DNA of 64,000 nucleotides from Arthrobacter sp. zg-Y844 (GCF_024385465.1 NZ_JANFLS010000002.1:744001-808000); one strand, 5' to 3'; shown: positions 16,808 through 25,850, counted from the first letter of the stretch. Notes: a model not told the origin generated them from the sequence alone. Program-made: numbers and translations.

Positions 16808-19339
16808 CTACGGGAGCAGCTTGAGCGCCGCAGACAGGTAGGGTGCCGTCCGGCTGGCGTCGCACGCGGCGACGTCGTCGGCGGTGCCGGCGCAGATGAT
16901 CCGGCCGCCTTCCTCGCCGCCGGAGGGGCCCATGTCGATGACCCAGTCCGCGGACGCCACCACATTCATGGAGTGCTCAACCACCACCACGGTGTTGCCG
17001 TTATCCACCAGCCGGTTCAGCTGGCGCAGCAGCAGCTGCACGTCCTGCGGGTGCAGGCCGGTGGTCGGCTCGTCGAGCAGGAACAGCGTATGGCCGCGGC
17101 GGGCGCGCTGCAGTTCGGTGGCGAGCTTGATCCGCTGTGCTTCGCCGCCGGAGAGCTCGGTGGCGGGCTGGCCCAGGCGCAGGTAGCCCAGCCCGACGTC
17201 GAGCAGCGTCCGCAGGCTCCGGGCTGCCGCCGGAACGTCAGCCAGGAACTCGGCGGCGGTTTCCACCCGCATCGCCAGGACATCGGCAATGCTCTTGCCC
17301 CGGTAGGTGACCTGCAGGGTTTCCTCGTTGTAACGGGCGCCGTGGCAGACCGGGCAGGGGCCGTAGGTTCCGGGCAGGAACAGCAGTTCGACGGCGAGGA
17401 AGCCTTCGCCCTGGCAGGTCTCGCACCGTCCGCCGGCCACATTGAAGGAAAAGCGTCCGGCGTTGTAGCCGCGGGCGCGGGCTTCCTCGGTGCCCGCGTA
17501 CAGCTTCCGCACCGCGTCGAAGAGTCCGGTGTAGGTGGCCAGGTTGGAGCGCGGGGTGCGGCCGATGGGCCGCTGGTCCACCCGGACCAGCCGGTCCAGG
17601 TGTTCCAGTCCGGCAATGCTGCGCACGTGGGCCCCCGGATCATGTTCTTCGGGAGCCTCCGGGTCTTCGGGTTCAGTCGGCACGCCGTTCACCTGGCGGC
17701 CCACCGTTTCGGCCAGGACCTGGCTGACGAGGGTGGATTTGCCGGAGCCGGAGACGCCGGTCACCGCGGTGAAGACCCCGAGCGGGATCTCCGCGTCCAG
17801 TCCGCGCAGGTTGTGCCGGGTGATTCCCTTCAGGCTCAGCCACTGGTCCGGCGTGCGGCGGGCCGGCTTTGCTGTTTCGGCCTCCCCGAAGAGGAACGGA
17901 CGGGTGGCGCTCTCCTCAACCTCGGCCAGGCCCTCGACCGGTCCGCTGTAGAGCACGGTTCCGCCGCCGTCGCCGGCCTGGGGACCTACGTCCACAATCC
18001 ATTCGGCGCTGCGCACCACATCCATGTTGTGCTCAACGACGAACACGGAGTTGCCGGCGTCCTTGAGTTCCTGCAGCACGGTCAGCAGCGGCTCGGCGTC
18101 GGCCGGGTGCAGTCCCGCGGAGGGCTCGTCCAGGACATAGATAACCCCGAAGAGGCCCGAGCGCAGCTGGGTGGCGATCCGCAGACGCTGCATTTCCCCG
18201 GGTGAAAGGGTGGGGGTGGCACGGGAGAGGCTGAGATAGCCGAGGCCCAGGCCGATCAGCACCTCCAGCCGGCCCAGCAGGTCCCGCGTGATGGTTACCG
18301 CAACTTCAGTGTCTTCATTGGAGGCCGCCGCACGGGAGGCGGTGCCCGCAGATTTCAGTTCCGCCGTCGGCCGGATGATTTCGGCCAGCTCCGCCAGCGT
18401 GGCGCCGTTCAACTCGGCAATGTTCCGGCCGGCGAACGTGACGGCGAGCGCCTCGGGACGCAGGCCCGCTCCGCCGCAGACGGGGCAGGGACCGGACACC
18501 ATGTAGGCCAGGACGCGTTCGCGCATCTGGGCGCTGCCGGAATCCGCGAGGGTGTGCATCACGTAGCTCTTGGCGCTCCAGAACCGCCCCTTGTACGGTT
18601 TGGCTACGCGGTCGCGCTGCGGGGTGATCATGACTACCGGCTGTTCTTCCGTGAACAGGATCCAGTCACGGTCCTTCTTCGGCAGCTTCTTCCAGGGCAC
18701 GTCGACGTCGTAGCCGAGCTGGATGAGGATGTCACGCAGGTTCTTGCCCTGCCAGGCTCCGGGCCAGGCGGCAATCGCGCCGTCCCGGATGCTGAGGCTG
18801 GGATCCGGGACCAGGGACTCTTCGGTGACGGTATGCGCAATGCCCAGTCCGGAGCACTCCCGGCAGGCGCCGGCGGCTGTGTTCGGCGAGAAGGCGTCAG
18901 AGTCGAGGCTGCCCGGTTCGGCATTTGCCGGATAGGTGCCACCGCGCGAATACAGCATCCGCATCGAGTTGGAGAGCGTGGTGAGGGTGCCGACGGTGGA
19001 GCGCGAGCTGGGGGCTCCGCGGCGCTGCTGCAGGGCGACGGCGGGCGGCAGCCCGGCGATTTCCTCCACCTTCGGGTTGTGCCCCTGCGAGAGCAGGCGG
19101 CGCGCATAGGGGGCCACCGACTCGAAGTAGCGCCGCTGCGCCTCGGCGTAGATGGTGCCGAAGGCCAGGGACGATTTACCCGAACCCGAAACCCCGGTGA
19201 AGGCGACAATCGCGTCGCGAGGGATGTCGACGTCGACGTTGCGCAGGTTGTTCTCCTGCGCTCCGCGCACGCGCACCATGCCGCTGGCGTGCAGATTAGG
19301 GGCAGATTCCGGGGAAGTTTTCGCGCTAGTCATCATCAA
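16808..19339 (-). CDS. Class II UvrA paralogue (ABC ATPase)
   Basis: 843 residues, about 100 shorter than canonical UvrA, as in class II UvrA proteins. It has two ABC ATPase halves. The first has Walker A GVSGSGKSSLAFG near 50 and signature LSPGEMQRLRIA near 385. The second has GVSGSGKSTLV near 545 and LSGGEAQRIKLA near 735. Zinc-type cysteine pairs are CRECSGLG and CPVCGGAG, then CETCQGEG and CPVCHGA. Members are linked to DNA damage tolerance or resistance to DNA-intercalating drugs, but the DNA-binding insertion of housekeeping UvrA appears reduced. No uvrB is nearby, so this is not the main uvrA locus. Start ATG 19339; MTSAK two codons later is also possible. Confidence 0.9.
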   Translation of the reverse strand: MMMTSAKTSPESAPNLHASGMVRVRGAQENNLRNVDVDIPRDAIVAFTGVSGSGKSSLAFGTIYAEAQRRYFESVAPYARRLLSQGHNPKVEEIAGLPPAVALQQRRGAPSSRSTVGTLTTLSNSMRMLYSRGGTYPANAEPGSLDSDAFSPNTAAGACRECSGLGIAHTVTEESLVPDPSLSIRDGAIAAWPGAWQGKNLRDILIQLGYDVDVPWKKLPKKDRDWILFTEEQPVVMITPQRDRVAKPYKGRFWSAKSYVMHTLADSGSAQMRERVLAYMVSGPCPVCGGAGLRPEALAVTFAGRNIAELNGATLAELAEIIRPTAELKSAGTASRAAASNEDTEVAVTITRDLLGRLEVLIGLGLGYLSLSRATPTLSPGEMQRLRIATQLRSGLFGVIYVLDEPSAGLHPADAEPLLTVLQELKDAGNSVFVVEHNMDVVRSAEWIVDVGPQAGDGGGTVLYSGPVEGLAEVEESATRPFLFGEAETAKPARRTPDQWLSLKGITRHNLRGLDAEIPLGVFTAVTGVSGSGKSTLVSQVLAETVGRQVNGVPTEPEDPEAPEEHDPGAHVRSIAGLEHLDRLVRVDQRPIGRTPRSNLATYTGLFDAVRKLYAGTEEARARGYNAGRFSFNVAGGRCETCQGEGFLAVELLFLPGTYGPCPVCHGARYNEETLQVTYRGKSIADVLAMRVETAAEFLADVPAAARSLRTLLDVGLGYLRLGQPATELSGGEAQRIKLATELQRARRGHTLFLLDEPTTGLHPQDVQLLLRQLNRLVDNGNTVVVVEHSMNVVASADWVIDMGPSGGEEGGRIICAGTADDVAACDASRTAPYLSAALKLLP

Positions 19340-19421
19340 CAGGTTACCGAGCCCGTGCTCCCGGGACTAAATCATCAGCATGCTTTCCGCCTAGAGCGTG
19401 AGCTGCCGGACTGGCACGTTC

Positions 19422-20366
19422 TTACCCCTTGGCATCATGGGCGTGCCGCAGCGCCGTCCCGTACCGCCGCAGCAGGGCATCGCCTGCCTGCCGGGCAGCC
19501 GGCGAGACAGTGTCCAGGGTCAGGAAGCCGTGCACCAAACCGGGGTGGGGCACATAGTCGACGTCGGTTCCACGGCGCATCAGGGTTTCAGCCAGCAGCT
19601 GCCCCTCGTCCCGCAGCGGATCATGCTCTGCCGTAGCGAGCAGGGTCCGCACGGACATCAGCCGCCGTCCGCCGGCAGCGGCAACAGCCAACGGGCTGTA
19701 CTCGGCAAACATCTCCGGGGACGCCGCCGGCACCCACTGTGAAATGAAGAACGTCAGGTCCCGCACCGACAGACCCCATCCCTCACCCTTTTCGCCGGCA
19801 CTGGGCAGGGCCAGGGCCAGGTCGGCGTTGGGATAGGCCAGCAGGAGCAACTGAGGCTGCAACGCGGTACCGGCCAGCCTGTCTGCGGCCAGGAAAGCGA
19901 TCAGGCCGCCGGCACTGTCACCGGCCAGCCCGACGCCGGGACGGACGGACCCCAGTTCCCCCGGACCCTCCGCAACCCAGGCCAGGGCACACACAATGTC
20001 ATCCACTGCCGCCGGCGCGGCATGCTCGGGGGCGAGCCGGTAGTCCACCGCCAGGACCGCGGTGTTGGCCAACAGTGCGAGGCGGCGGCAGAGCCTGTCG
20101 TGCGACTCGAGCCCGCCGAACACGAACCCGCCGCCGTGCACAAACACCGTCAGCGGCTGAATTCCGGCACCAGAGCGGTACAACCGGGCCCGCAGCGCAG
20201 GCCTTCCGGGGATGGTGATGTCGGTGACGCTGGCAAGCTCCGGACCGGGAGGCCGGGCTCGGTCCTTCCTCAACAAACAGATGGTTTCGAGTGAGGGCTC
20301 CACGCTTTCGCCGGTACGTATCTCCTCCAGCCAGGCAGCCAACGCTGGATCGGCTATGGACTCCAT
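19422..20366 (-). CDS. Alpha/beta hydrolase, HSL-type esterase
   Basis: 314 residues of the hormone-sensitive-lipase group. The oxyanion motif is VFVHGGGFVFGG near 100. The nucleophile is the Ser of AGDSAGG near 172. The acid/His pair is probably the Asp of EHDPLRDEG near 265 and the His of HPGLVHGF near 295. The start is ATG 20366 (MESIADPALAAW); the open frame continues to 20558, but that part would overlap the promoter of the divergent gene at 20530 and has no family similarity. These enzymes hydrolyse short acyl or aryl esters. No signal peptide, so cytosolic. Confidence 0.9.
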   Translation of the reverse strand: MESIADPALAAWLEEIRTGESVEPSLETICLLRKDRARPPGPELASVTDITIPGRPALRARLYRSGAGIQPLTVFVHGGGFVFGGLESHDRLCRRLALLANTAVLAVDYRLAPEHAAPAAVDDIVCALAWVAEGPGELGSVRPGVGLAGDSAGGLIAFLAADRLAGTALQPQLLLLAYPNADLALALPSAGEKGEGWGLSVRDLTFFISQWVPAASPEMFAEYSPLAVAAAGGRRLMSVRTLLATAEHDPLRDEGQLLAETLMRRGTDVDYVPHPGLVHGFLTLDTVSPAARQAGDALLRRYGTALRHAHDAKG

Positions 20367-20529
20367 GCGCCCAAACCTACCAGCGCCGTTTGCGGGACAC
20401 CTTCCACCCGGCGGGCGCCGGGAGGAAAATGAGGACACCAGCGGACTCCACGATTGCTCTTCGATGTGCACATGGCCACGTACGGCGGGCCCGCCACGCA
20501 CCCCGGGGGAATTATCAAAGGAGATTGAC

Positions 20530-20910
20530 ATGAGCTTCTGGGAATCCATGTGGCGCATCGTTGTGGCGTTCTTTTTCGTGGCCTATCTAATCCTGCTGTT
20601 CCAGATCCTGTCGGATCTGTTCCGTGACCGGGAACTCGGCGGTTTCGCCAAGGCGGCCTGGATTTTCTTTCTGTTCGTCGCCCCCTTTATTACGGCGCTG
20701 GTGTACATCATCGCCCGGGGCGGAGGCATGGCTGCGCGAAGTGAGGCCCGGGTCCGGGAGGAGGCGGAGGCAACGGACAGCTATGTACGGCGGATCGCCG
20801 GAACGGCTTCTCCCGCCCAGCAGATTGAGTCCGCGCGCAGCCTCCTTGCCGACGGGAGCATCACAGAGTCCGAGTTTGACCGGCTGAAGTCCATGGCGCT
20901 GTCCGCCTAA
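20530..20910 (+). CDS. SHOCT domain-containing membrane protein
   Basis: 126 residues. Two transmembrane helices (about 8-28 and 40-62) of the phospholipase D-nuclease N-terminal (PLDc_N) type are followed by a short cytoplasmic linker. A C-terminal SHOCT motif lies near 95-125 (IESARSLLADGSITESEFDR). The start is ATG 20530 with a perfect AAAGGAG seven bases upstream. SHOCT modules are thought to mediate oligomerisation. It is probably co-transcribed with the holin-like gene 11 bases downstream. No enzymatic residues are visible. Confidence 0.85.
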   Translation: MSFWESMWRIVVAFFFVAYLILLFQILSDLFRDRELGGFAKAAWIFFLFVAPFITALVYIIARGGGMAARSEARVREEAEATDSYVRRIAGTASPAQQIESARSLLADGSITESEFDRLKSMALSA

Positions 20911-20921
20911 CCCCCGGCCGC

Positions 20922-21320
20922 ATGAAAAACCTGCTGATCACGTGCCTGCTGCAGATACTTGCGGCAAGCGCAGCCCTTCTGCTGAGTATGTGGTGGGTGC
21001 CCGGATTCCGCGTCCAGTGGCCCGGATTCGTCGCCACGGTACTGGTTGTGGTGCTCGCCCAGGCACTTATGACGCCGCTGACCAACTGGGCGGCAAAACG
21101 CTACGCACCCGCGTTCCTCGGCGGGACGGGGCTCGTCGCTGCCCTGTTGGCGTTGGTGATAGCCAGTACCATCCCCGCTGGAGTCAGCAACACCGGGATT
21201 GGCAACTGGATCCTTTCGGCACTCATCCTCTGGGTCGCATCGGCGGCCGGAACAGCGGTTGCCCAGGTTTTGGCCTCACGTCGCGGGGGCTCCCCGGACC
21301 AGGCTGCCGGACGCGCATAG
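20922..21320 (+). CDS. Phage holin family (DUF/4_2-like) membrane protein
   Basis: 132 residues with four hydrophobic segments. MKNLLITCLLQILAASAALL and WVPGFRVQWPGFVATVLVVV give the alternating pattern of the phage_holin_4_2/YvlD family, in which a WxxPG-type motif follows the first helix. The middle has ALMTPLTNWAAKRYAP. Such proteins are chromosomal membrane proteins in most bacteria and not phage lysis factors. No lysin is nearby. It follows the SHOCT gene by 11 bases and is probably its partner. The start is ATG 20922. Confidence 0.75.
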   Translation: MKNLLITCLLQILAASAALLLSMWWVPGFRVQWPGFVATVLVVVLAQALMTPLTNWAAKRYAPAFLGGTGLVAALLALVIASTIPAGVSNTGIGNWILSALILWVASAAGTAVAQVLASRRGGSPDQAAGRA

Positions 21321-21485
21321 CCCTGCTCCCCGCCTAACCTGCTCCGTTGCTGCCCGGTGCGCCGGAATCCCGGCACGGACCACGGGTTTGTCGAACGCCG
21401 GTATGTGGGTAGGGTCGATTCGGAAGCGGCGTGATCCACGCCATAGCGGTCAGTCCACGGCTGTCCGCCGGCGTCCTTGCGGCCT

Positions 21486-21505
21486 ATGTTACTCACGAGT
21501 AACAT
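21486..21505. promoter_or_regulatory. Palindromic operator upstream of fadA
   Basis: A perfect dyad, ATGTTACTC-AC-GAGTAACAT, ending 46 bases before the fadA GTG start. The TTACTC...GAGTAA form is typical of TetR-family operators controlling actinobacterial fatty-acid degradation genes; the regulator itself is not in the window. Confidence 0.75.
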
Positions 21506-21551
21506 CGACTCGGACGTTGTTCCGTTTCATATCTCAAAGAGGAGTAAGTAC

Positions 21552-22793
21552 GTGAGCCCACAAAGCCGATCACGGCAGATCAGGGACGTAGTTTTCGTTG
21601 ACGGAGTGCGGACCCCGTTCGGCAAAGCAGGCGAAAAAGGCATCTACGCCGGCATGCGGGCTGATGACCTGGTGGTCAAGTGCATCCGCGAACTGATGCG
21701 CCGCAACCCCTCCCTTCCTCCGGAACGCATTGACGAGGTTGCCATTGCAGCCACCACCCAGTCCGGCGACCAGGGCATGACCATCGGGCGCACCGCCGCG
21801 CTGCTGGCCGGCCTGCCGCGCACCGTCCCGGGCTTCGCCATTGACCGCATGTGCGCCGGTGCCATGACGGCCGTGACCACCACTGCGTCCGGCATCGGCT
21901 TCGGCGCCTACGACGTCGTCATCGCCGGCGGTGTGGAGCATATGGGCAACCACCCGATGGGCAAGGACGCCGATCCGAACCCCCGCTTCATGACCGAGCG
22001 GCTGGTGGACCCGGCCGCCCTGAACATGGGCAACACCGCGGAAAACCTGCATGACCGCTTCCCGCACATCACCAAGGACCGCACCGACGCGTACGCCGCC
22101 GCCAGCCAGGAGAAGCTGGCCAAGGCCTACGCCGGTAACGCCATCCAGCCGGATCTGGTCCCCGTCGCCACGAAGAAGCCCGGCTCCGGCTGGACGCTGA
22201 ACACCGTGGACGAACCGCCGCGCCCGGGCACCACCGTTGAAGACCTCGCCCAGCTGCGGACCCCGTTCCGTGCCCACGGCCGGGTCACCGCCGGCAACGC
22301 CGCCGGCCTGAACGACGGCGCCACCACCGCCCTGCTGGCCTCCGCCGAAGCGGCCGAGGAACTGGGTTTGGGCGTCAAGATGCGCCTGGTCGGCTACGCC
22401 TTCGCCGGCGTCGAGCCCGAGGTCATGGGCTACGGCCCGGTCCCCGCCACCGAAAAGGTGCTGGAGCAGACCGGACTGTCCATCGAGGACATCGGCCTGT
22501 TTGAGATCAACGAGGCCTTCGCCATCCAGGTGCTGGCTTTCCTGGACCACTTCGGCATCGCCGACGACGATCCCCGCGTGAACCGCTACGGCGGCGCCAT
22601 CGCCGTCGGCCACCCGCTGGCCTCCTCGGGCGTCCGCCTGATGAACCAGCTGGCACGCCAGTTCGAGGAAGACCCGAGCGTGCGTTACGGCATGACGACC
22701 ATGTGCATCGGCCTGGGCATGGGCGCCACCGTGATCTGGGAAAACCCGAACCACCCCGACTACAACACCGATTCCACGGAGGCCACGAAGTAA
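21552..22793 (+). CDS. fadA: Acetyl-CoA C-acyltransferase (thiolase)
   Basis: 413 residues of the thiolase I family, the last step of beta-oxidation (3-ketoacyl-CoA + CoA to acetyl-CoA + shortened acyl-CoA). The N-terminus is VFVDGVRTPFGKAG, the nucleophilic Cys is in RMCAGAMTAV near 100, the catalytic His in YGGAIAVGHPLASSG near 360, and the second Cys in TTMCIGLGMG near 390. The start is GTG 21552, with GGAG eight bases upstream; the frame extends upstream to 21477 through the operator region, so it is not used. TAA overlaps the next ATG (TAATG), coupling it to fadB. Fully complete. Confidence 0.95.
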   Translation: MSPQSRSRQIRDVVFVDGVRTPFGKAGEKGIYAGMRADDLVVKCIRELMRRNPSLPPERIDEVAIAATTQSGDQGMTIGRTAALLAGLPRTVPGFAIDRMCAGAMTAVTTTASGIGFGAYDVVIAGGVEHMGNHPMGKDADPNPRFMTERLVDPAALNMGNTAENLHDRFPHITKDRTDAYAAASQEKLAKAYAGNAIQPDLVPVATKKPGSGWTLNTVDEPPRPGTTVEDLAQLRTPFRAHGRVTAGNAAGLNDGATTALLASAEAAEELGLGVKMRLVGYAFAGVEPEVMGYGPVPATEKVLEQTGLSIEDIGLFEINEAFAIQVLAFLDHFGIADDDPRVNRYGGAIAVGHPLASSGVRLMNQLARQFEEDPSVRYGMTTMCIGLGMGATVIWENPNHPDYNTDSTEATK

Positions 22794-24928
22794 TGTCTGC
22801 TCCTGACTACCAGCGCCTCGCGGGACTCTTCCCCACCGAGGTCATCACCCACTCGTACGTCTCCGACATCCAGCTGCCGGGCAACCAGGGCACCTTCGCC
22901 CTGATCACCCTGGACAACGACGTCGACCACTCACGTCCCACCACGCTCGGCCCGAACACGCTCCTTGAGCTGGGCGCGAAGCTCGACGAGCTCAAGGCCC
23001 GTGCGGACAAGGGCGAGATTGTCGGCGTCGGCGTCACCGGCAAGCCGTTCTACCTCGTCGCCGGCGCCGACCTTTCCGCCGTGAAGTCCATCTCCGAATA
23101 TGAAGACGGCGCCGCCATGGCCCACCTGGGCCATGACGTCTACGCCAAGCTCGGCAACCTGGGCGTGCCCAGCTTCGCCTTCATCAACGGCGTTGCCCTC
23201 GGCGGCGGCCTGGAGATCGCCCTGCAGTCGGATTACCGCACGGTCTCCACCGGCGCCGGTGCCCTGTCGCTGCCGGAGGCCTTCATCGGCCTGGTTCCGG
23301 GCTGGGGCGGCGTGTACCTGCTGCCGCGCCTGATCGGACCCGAGAACGCCGTGAAGGTGATGATCGAGAACCCGCTCAGCAACAACCGCACCCTCTCCGG
23401 GGCTGCCGCTTACAAGCTGGGCATTGCCGACGCCCTGTTCGAGCCGGCCGACTTCCTGGAGCAGTCCCTCGCCTGGGCCTCCCGCGTCATCAGCGGCGAG
23501 GAGCAGGTTTCCCGGCCCAACGCCGTCGAACCCGCCGAGGCCGGCGAAGCCTGGGACGCCGCCGTCGCCAAGGGACGTGCGTTTGTGGAGGCCAAGACCT
23601 CCAACGCAGCCCCCGCCCCGGCCCTGGTCCTGGACCTGCTTGAAGCCGGCAAGACCTGGACGCGCGAGGAATCCCGCGAGGCCGAGTGCAATGCCTTGGC
23701 CGAGCTCATGCAGACCCCGCAGTTCCGCTCCACGGTCTATGCCTTCCTTGACCTGGTCCAGAAGCGCGGCAAGCGCCCCGCCGGCGCGCCGGACAAGAAG
23801 CTGGCCCGCCCGGTCACCAAGGTGGGCGTGGTCGGCGCCGGCCTGATGGCCAGCCAGCTCGCCCTGCTCTTCGCCCGGCAGCTCAAGGTGCCCGTGGTGA
23901 TGACGGACATCGACCAGGCGCGCGTGGACAAGGGCGTGGGCTACGTGCACGCCGAGGTGGACAAGCTCCTGGCCAAGAAGCGCATCTCCCCCGACGCCGC
24001 CAACCGCACCAAGGGCCTGGTCACCGGTTCCGTCTCGAAGGAAGCGTTCTCCGACGCCGACTTCGTCATCGAGGCCGTCTTCGAGGAACTCTCCGTGAAG
24101 AAGCAGGTGTTCGCCGAGGTGGAGGCCGTGGTCTCCCCCGAATGCATCCTGGCTACCAACACCTCCTCGCTCTCCGTGACGGAAATGGCCGCGGACCTGC
24201 AGCACCCGGAGCGGGTAGTCGGCTTCCACTTCTTCAACCCGGTCGCCGTTATGCCGCTGCTGGAAATCGTGCGGGCTCCCAAGACCGACGACGCCGTGCT
24301 GGCCACCGCCTTTGTCCTGGCCAAGCAGCTGAAGAAGACGGCCGTGCTGGTCAAGGATGCCGCAGCCTTCGTGGTGAACCGCATCCTGGGCCGCATGTTC
24401 GGCGAGATCACCATGGTCTTCGATGAGGGCACCGACGCCGCCACCGCAGACAATGCGCTGCGTCCGATGGGCCTGCCCATGTCTCCGTTCACCCTGCTCG
24501 CCCTCGTGGGCCTGCCGGTGGGACAGCATGTGCAGGAATCACTGCACTCGGCCTTCGGTGAGCGCTTCTGGCTCTCGAAGAACTCGCAGAAGCTCATCGA
24601 CGCCGGCATCAAGTCCCTGTGGCAGAAGGACGAGGACGGCAACGCCTACATCCCCGAGGAAACCCTGGCGATGCTGGACTTCGGCACCACGCCGTCCACC
24701 TCCGAGGAAGTCCTGCGCCGGACGCAGGATGCCCTGGCCGAGGAAATCGGGCTCATGCTCGAAGAGGGCGTTGTGGCAGCTCCCGAAGACATCGACCTGT
24801 GCATGATCCTCGGTGCCGGCTGGCCGATGCACCTGGGCGGCATCACGCCGTACCTGGACCGTGTCGGGGCTTCCGAGCGTGTGAACGGCAAGAAGTTCCA
24901 TGAGGCTGCTGTAGCTGCTCCAGCCTAG
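22793..24928 (+). CDS. fadB: Multifunctional enoyl-CoA hydratase/3-hydroxyacyl-CoA dehydrogenase
   Basis: 711 residues, alpha subunit of the fatty-acid oxidation complex. The crotonase domain (about 25-200) has the oxyanion and substrate-binding block FINGVALGGGLEIALQSDYR and the acid residue in LPEAFIGLVPGWGG. A linker precedes a Rossmann NAD domain near 345 (KVGVVGAGLMASQLALLF), FHFFNPVAVMPLLEIV near 480 and two C-terminal dehydrogenase domains to about 700. It hydrates enoyl-CoA and oxidises the 3-hydroxy product for FadA. The start ATG overlaps the fadA stop; GGAGG lies 11 bases upstream. Structured repeat copy B follows as the only hairpin downstream. Confidence 0.95.
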   Translation: MSAPDYQRLAGLFPTEVITHSYVSDIQLPGNQGTFALITLDNDVDHSRPTTLGPNTLLELGAKLDELKARADKGEIVGVGVTGKPFYLVAGADLSAVKSISEYEDGAAMAHLGHDVYAKLGNLGVPSFAFINGVALGGGLEIALQSDYRTVSTGAGALSLPEAFIGLVPGWGGVYLLPRLIGPENAVKVMIENPLSNNRTLSGAAAYKLGIADALFEPADFLEQSLAWASRVISGEEQVSRPNAVEPAEAGEAWDAAVAKGRAFVEAKTSNAAPAPALVLDLLEAGKTWTREESREAECNALAELMQTPQFRSTVYAFLDLVQKRGKRPAGAPDKKLARPVTKVGVVGAGLMASQLALLFARQLKVPVVMTDIDQARVDKGVGYVHAEVDKLLAKKRISPDAANRTKGLVTGSVSKEAFSDADFVIEAVFEELSVKKQVFAEVEAVVSPECILATNTSSLSVTEMAADLQHPERVVGFHFFNPVAVMPLLEIVRAPKTDDAVLATAFVLAKQLKKTAVLVKDAAAFVVNRILGRMFGEITMVFDEGTDAATADNALRPMGLPMSPFTLLALVGLPVGQHVQESLHSAFGERFWLSKNSQKLIDAGIKSLWQKDEDGNAYIPEETLAMLDFGTTPSTSEEVLRRTQDALAEEIGLMLEEGVVAAPEDIDLCMILGAGWPMHLGGITPYLDRVGASERVNGKKFHEAAVAAPA

Positions 24929-24950
24929 CTAGGCCGTTTGTTTCGCCCGC

Positions 24951-25039
24951 GCCGGGCGGACCGGAACGGCGGCAACGAAAATCCTTTGCTCGCAGAGCTC
25001 GCAAGGATTATTAAAGCCGCCTAACCCGGTCCGTCCGGC
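24951..25039 (+). repeat. Structured intergenic repeat, copy B
   Basis: This is the most complete copy. The outer stem GCCGGGCGGACCGG (24951-24964) pairs with 25026-25039 over 14 positions with one G:T. Inside are GGCGGC/GCCGCC (24968-24973, 25016-25021) and a middle stem AATCCTT/AAGGATT (24980-24986, 25003-25009). The apical TTGCTCGCAGAGCTCGC matches copies A and C. It lies 22 bases after the fadB stop. Confidence 0.88.
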
Positions 25040-25112
25040 GCTTTCGCGTTCCTGTCCCGGTACATTTCATTCGGGTCTGGTCAGCGGGCAGCGGCCGCGC
25101 TAGCCTCCCTGC

Positions 25113-25349
25113 ATGAGTCAGGGCCCAGCATGGTCGCAGACGCGTACAAAGCGAATGGTCGTGTTCATGCTCAGTGCTTGCGTCTCGTTGTGGCTGGTTC
25201 TTCTCCTACCGTTCGACGAGCCGTGGAATTGGCTATTGATAGGTCTTTTCCTGGTACTGGGCGCTGCTTTCATTAGGCTGCTGGCAAGCTTCGTCCTACA
25301 TCAGCGTGAGGGTTACCGGCAGGAACGCCGGGAAGAGACGGGCGGCTAG
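25113..25349 (+). CDS. Small two-helix membrane protein
   Basis: 78 residues with two transmembrane helices (about 15-32, FMLSACVSLWLVLLLPF, and 38-58, WLLIGLFLVLGAAFIRLL), then a charged tail HQREGYRQERREETGG. I recognise no family. The start is ATG 25113. It is bounded by repeat copy B upstream and the DUF4287 gene 47 bases downstream, between two inverted copies of the structured repeat. Base use is less GC-rich than its neighbours. Confidence in the coding call comes from the clear two-helix design and the ATG start, not from homology. Confidence 0.6.
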   Translation: MSQGPAWSQTRTKRMVVFMLSACVSLWLVLLLPFDEPWNWLLIGLFLVLGAAFIRLLASFVLHQREGYRQERREETGG

Positions 25350-25396
25350 CGACCCCGGGAATCCGCAAAGTCAGTTCAGGATTTAGGAGAACAACC

Positions 25397-25687
25397 ATGT
25401 CTTTCCAGGCTTATCTAGACGCAGTTGAAGAAAAAACAGGATTGACGCCCCGCCAGCTCATGGATATCGCCGCAGCCAAGGGGTTCAGCGGCGGCAACGT
25501 CAAGGCCGGCGAAATCCTCGAATGGCTCAAGGCCGATTACGGAATCGGACGCGGTCACGGGATGGCGCTCGTCCATGTCATCAAAAACGGCCCCCAAATA
25601 GATCAGAAACACGTCGGAACCACAGGAACACACCGGGACGACTCCGACACCCTTTGGCTCGACGGCAGGGCCACCAAACCGGCATGA
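25397..25687 (+). CDS. DUF4287 domain-containing protein
   Basis: 96 residues of the DUF4287 family: an N-terminal helical domain (MSFQAYLDAVEEKTGLTPRQL, then ILEWLKADYGIGRGHGMALVHVI), followed by a short tail (HVGTTGTHRDDSD). The motif GRGHGMALVHVI is the family hallmark. Function unknown; members often occur as small cytosolic proteins with DUF5655. The start is ATG 25397 with TTAGGAG about 10 bases before. It is followed by a 45-base tandem array (25716-25850) and the reverse-oriented repeat copy C. Confidence 0.85.
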   Translation: MSFQAYLDAVEEKTGLTPRQLMDIAAAKGFSGGNVKAGEILEWLKADYGIGRGHGMALVHVIKNGPQIDQKHVGTTGTHRDDSDTLWLDGRATKPA

Positions 25688-25715
25688 ACCTCCCGAACCA
25701 CGCAGGCCAGGAGTC

Positions 25716-25850
25716 GGCGGCGGGTCTGGATGCTCCGAAGGAGCCGCAGGGTCCGGGTTAGGCGGCGGGTCTGGATGCTCCGAAGGAGCCGCAGGGTCCG
25801 GGTTAGGCGGCGGGTTTGGATGCTCCGAAGGAGCCGCAGGGTCCGGGTTA
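25716..25850. repeat. 45-bp tandem repeat, three units
   Basis: Units at 25716-25760, 25761-25805 and 25806-25850. They are identical except for one C to T change in unit three (GGGTCTGG to GGGTTTGG) and two possibly related bases at the edges. Each unit holds a small dyad GCTCC-N3-GGAGC. The last unit runs into repeat copy C, whose outer stem uses its 3' end. The unit length is a multiple of three but the array is intergenic. Confidence 0.9.

Noticed and set aside
20922-21320. Holin as a sign of a prophage
   Set aside because: No endolysin, integrase, capsid or terminase gene is close; this family is common as a chromosomal membrane protein.
25716-25850. Tandem repeats as a CRISPR array
   Set aside because: The 45-base units abut directly with no unique spacers between them, and there are no cas genes in the window.
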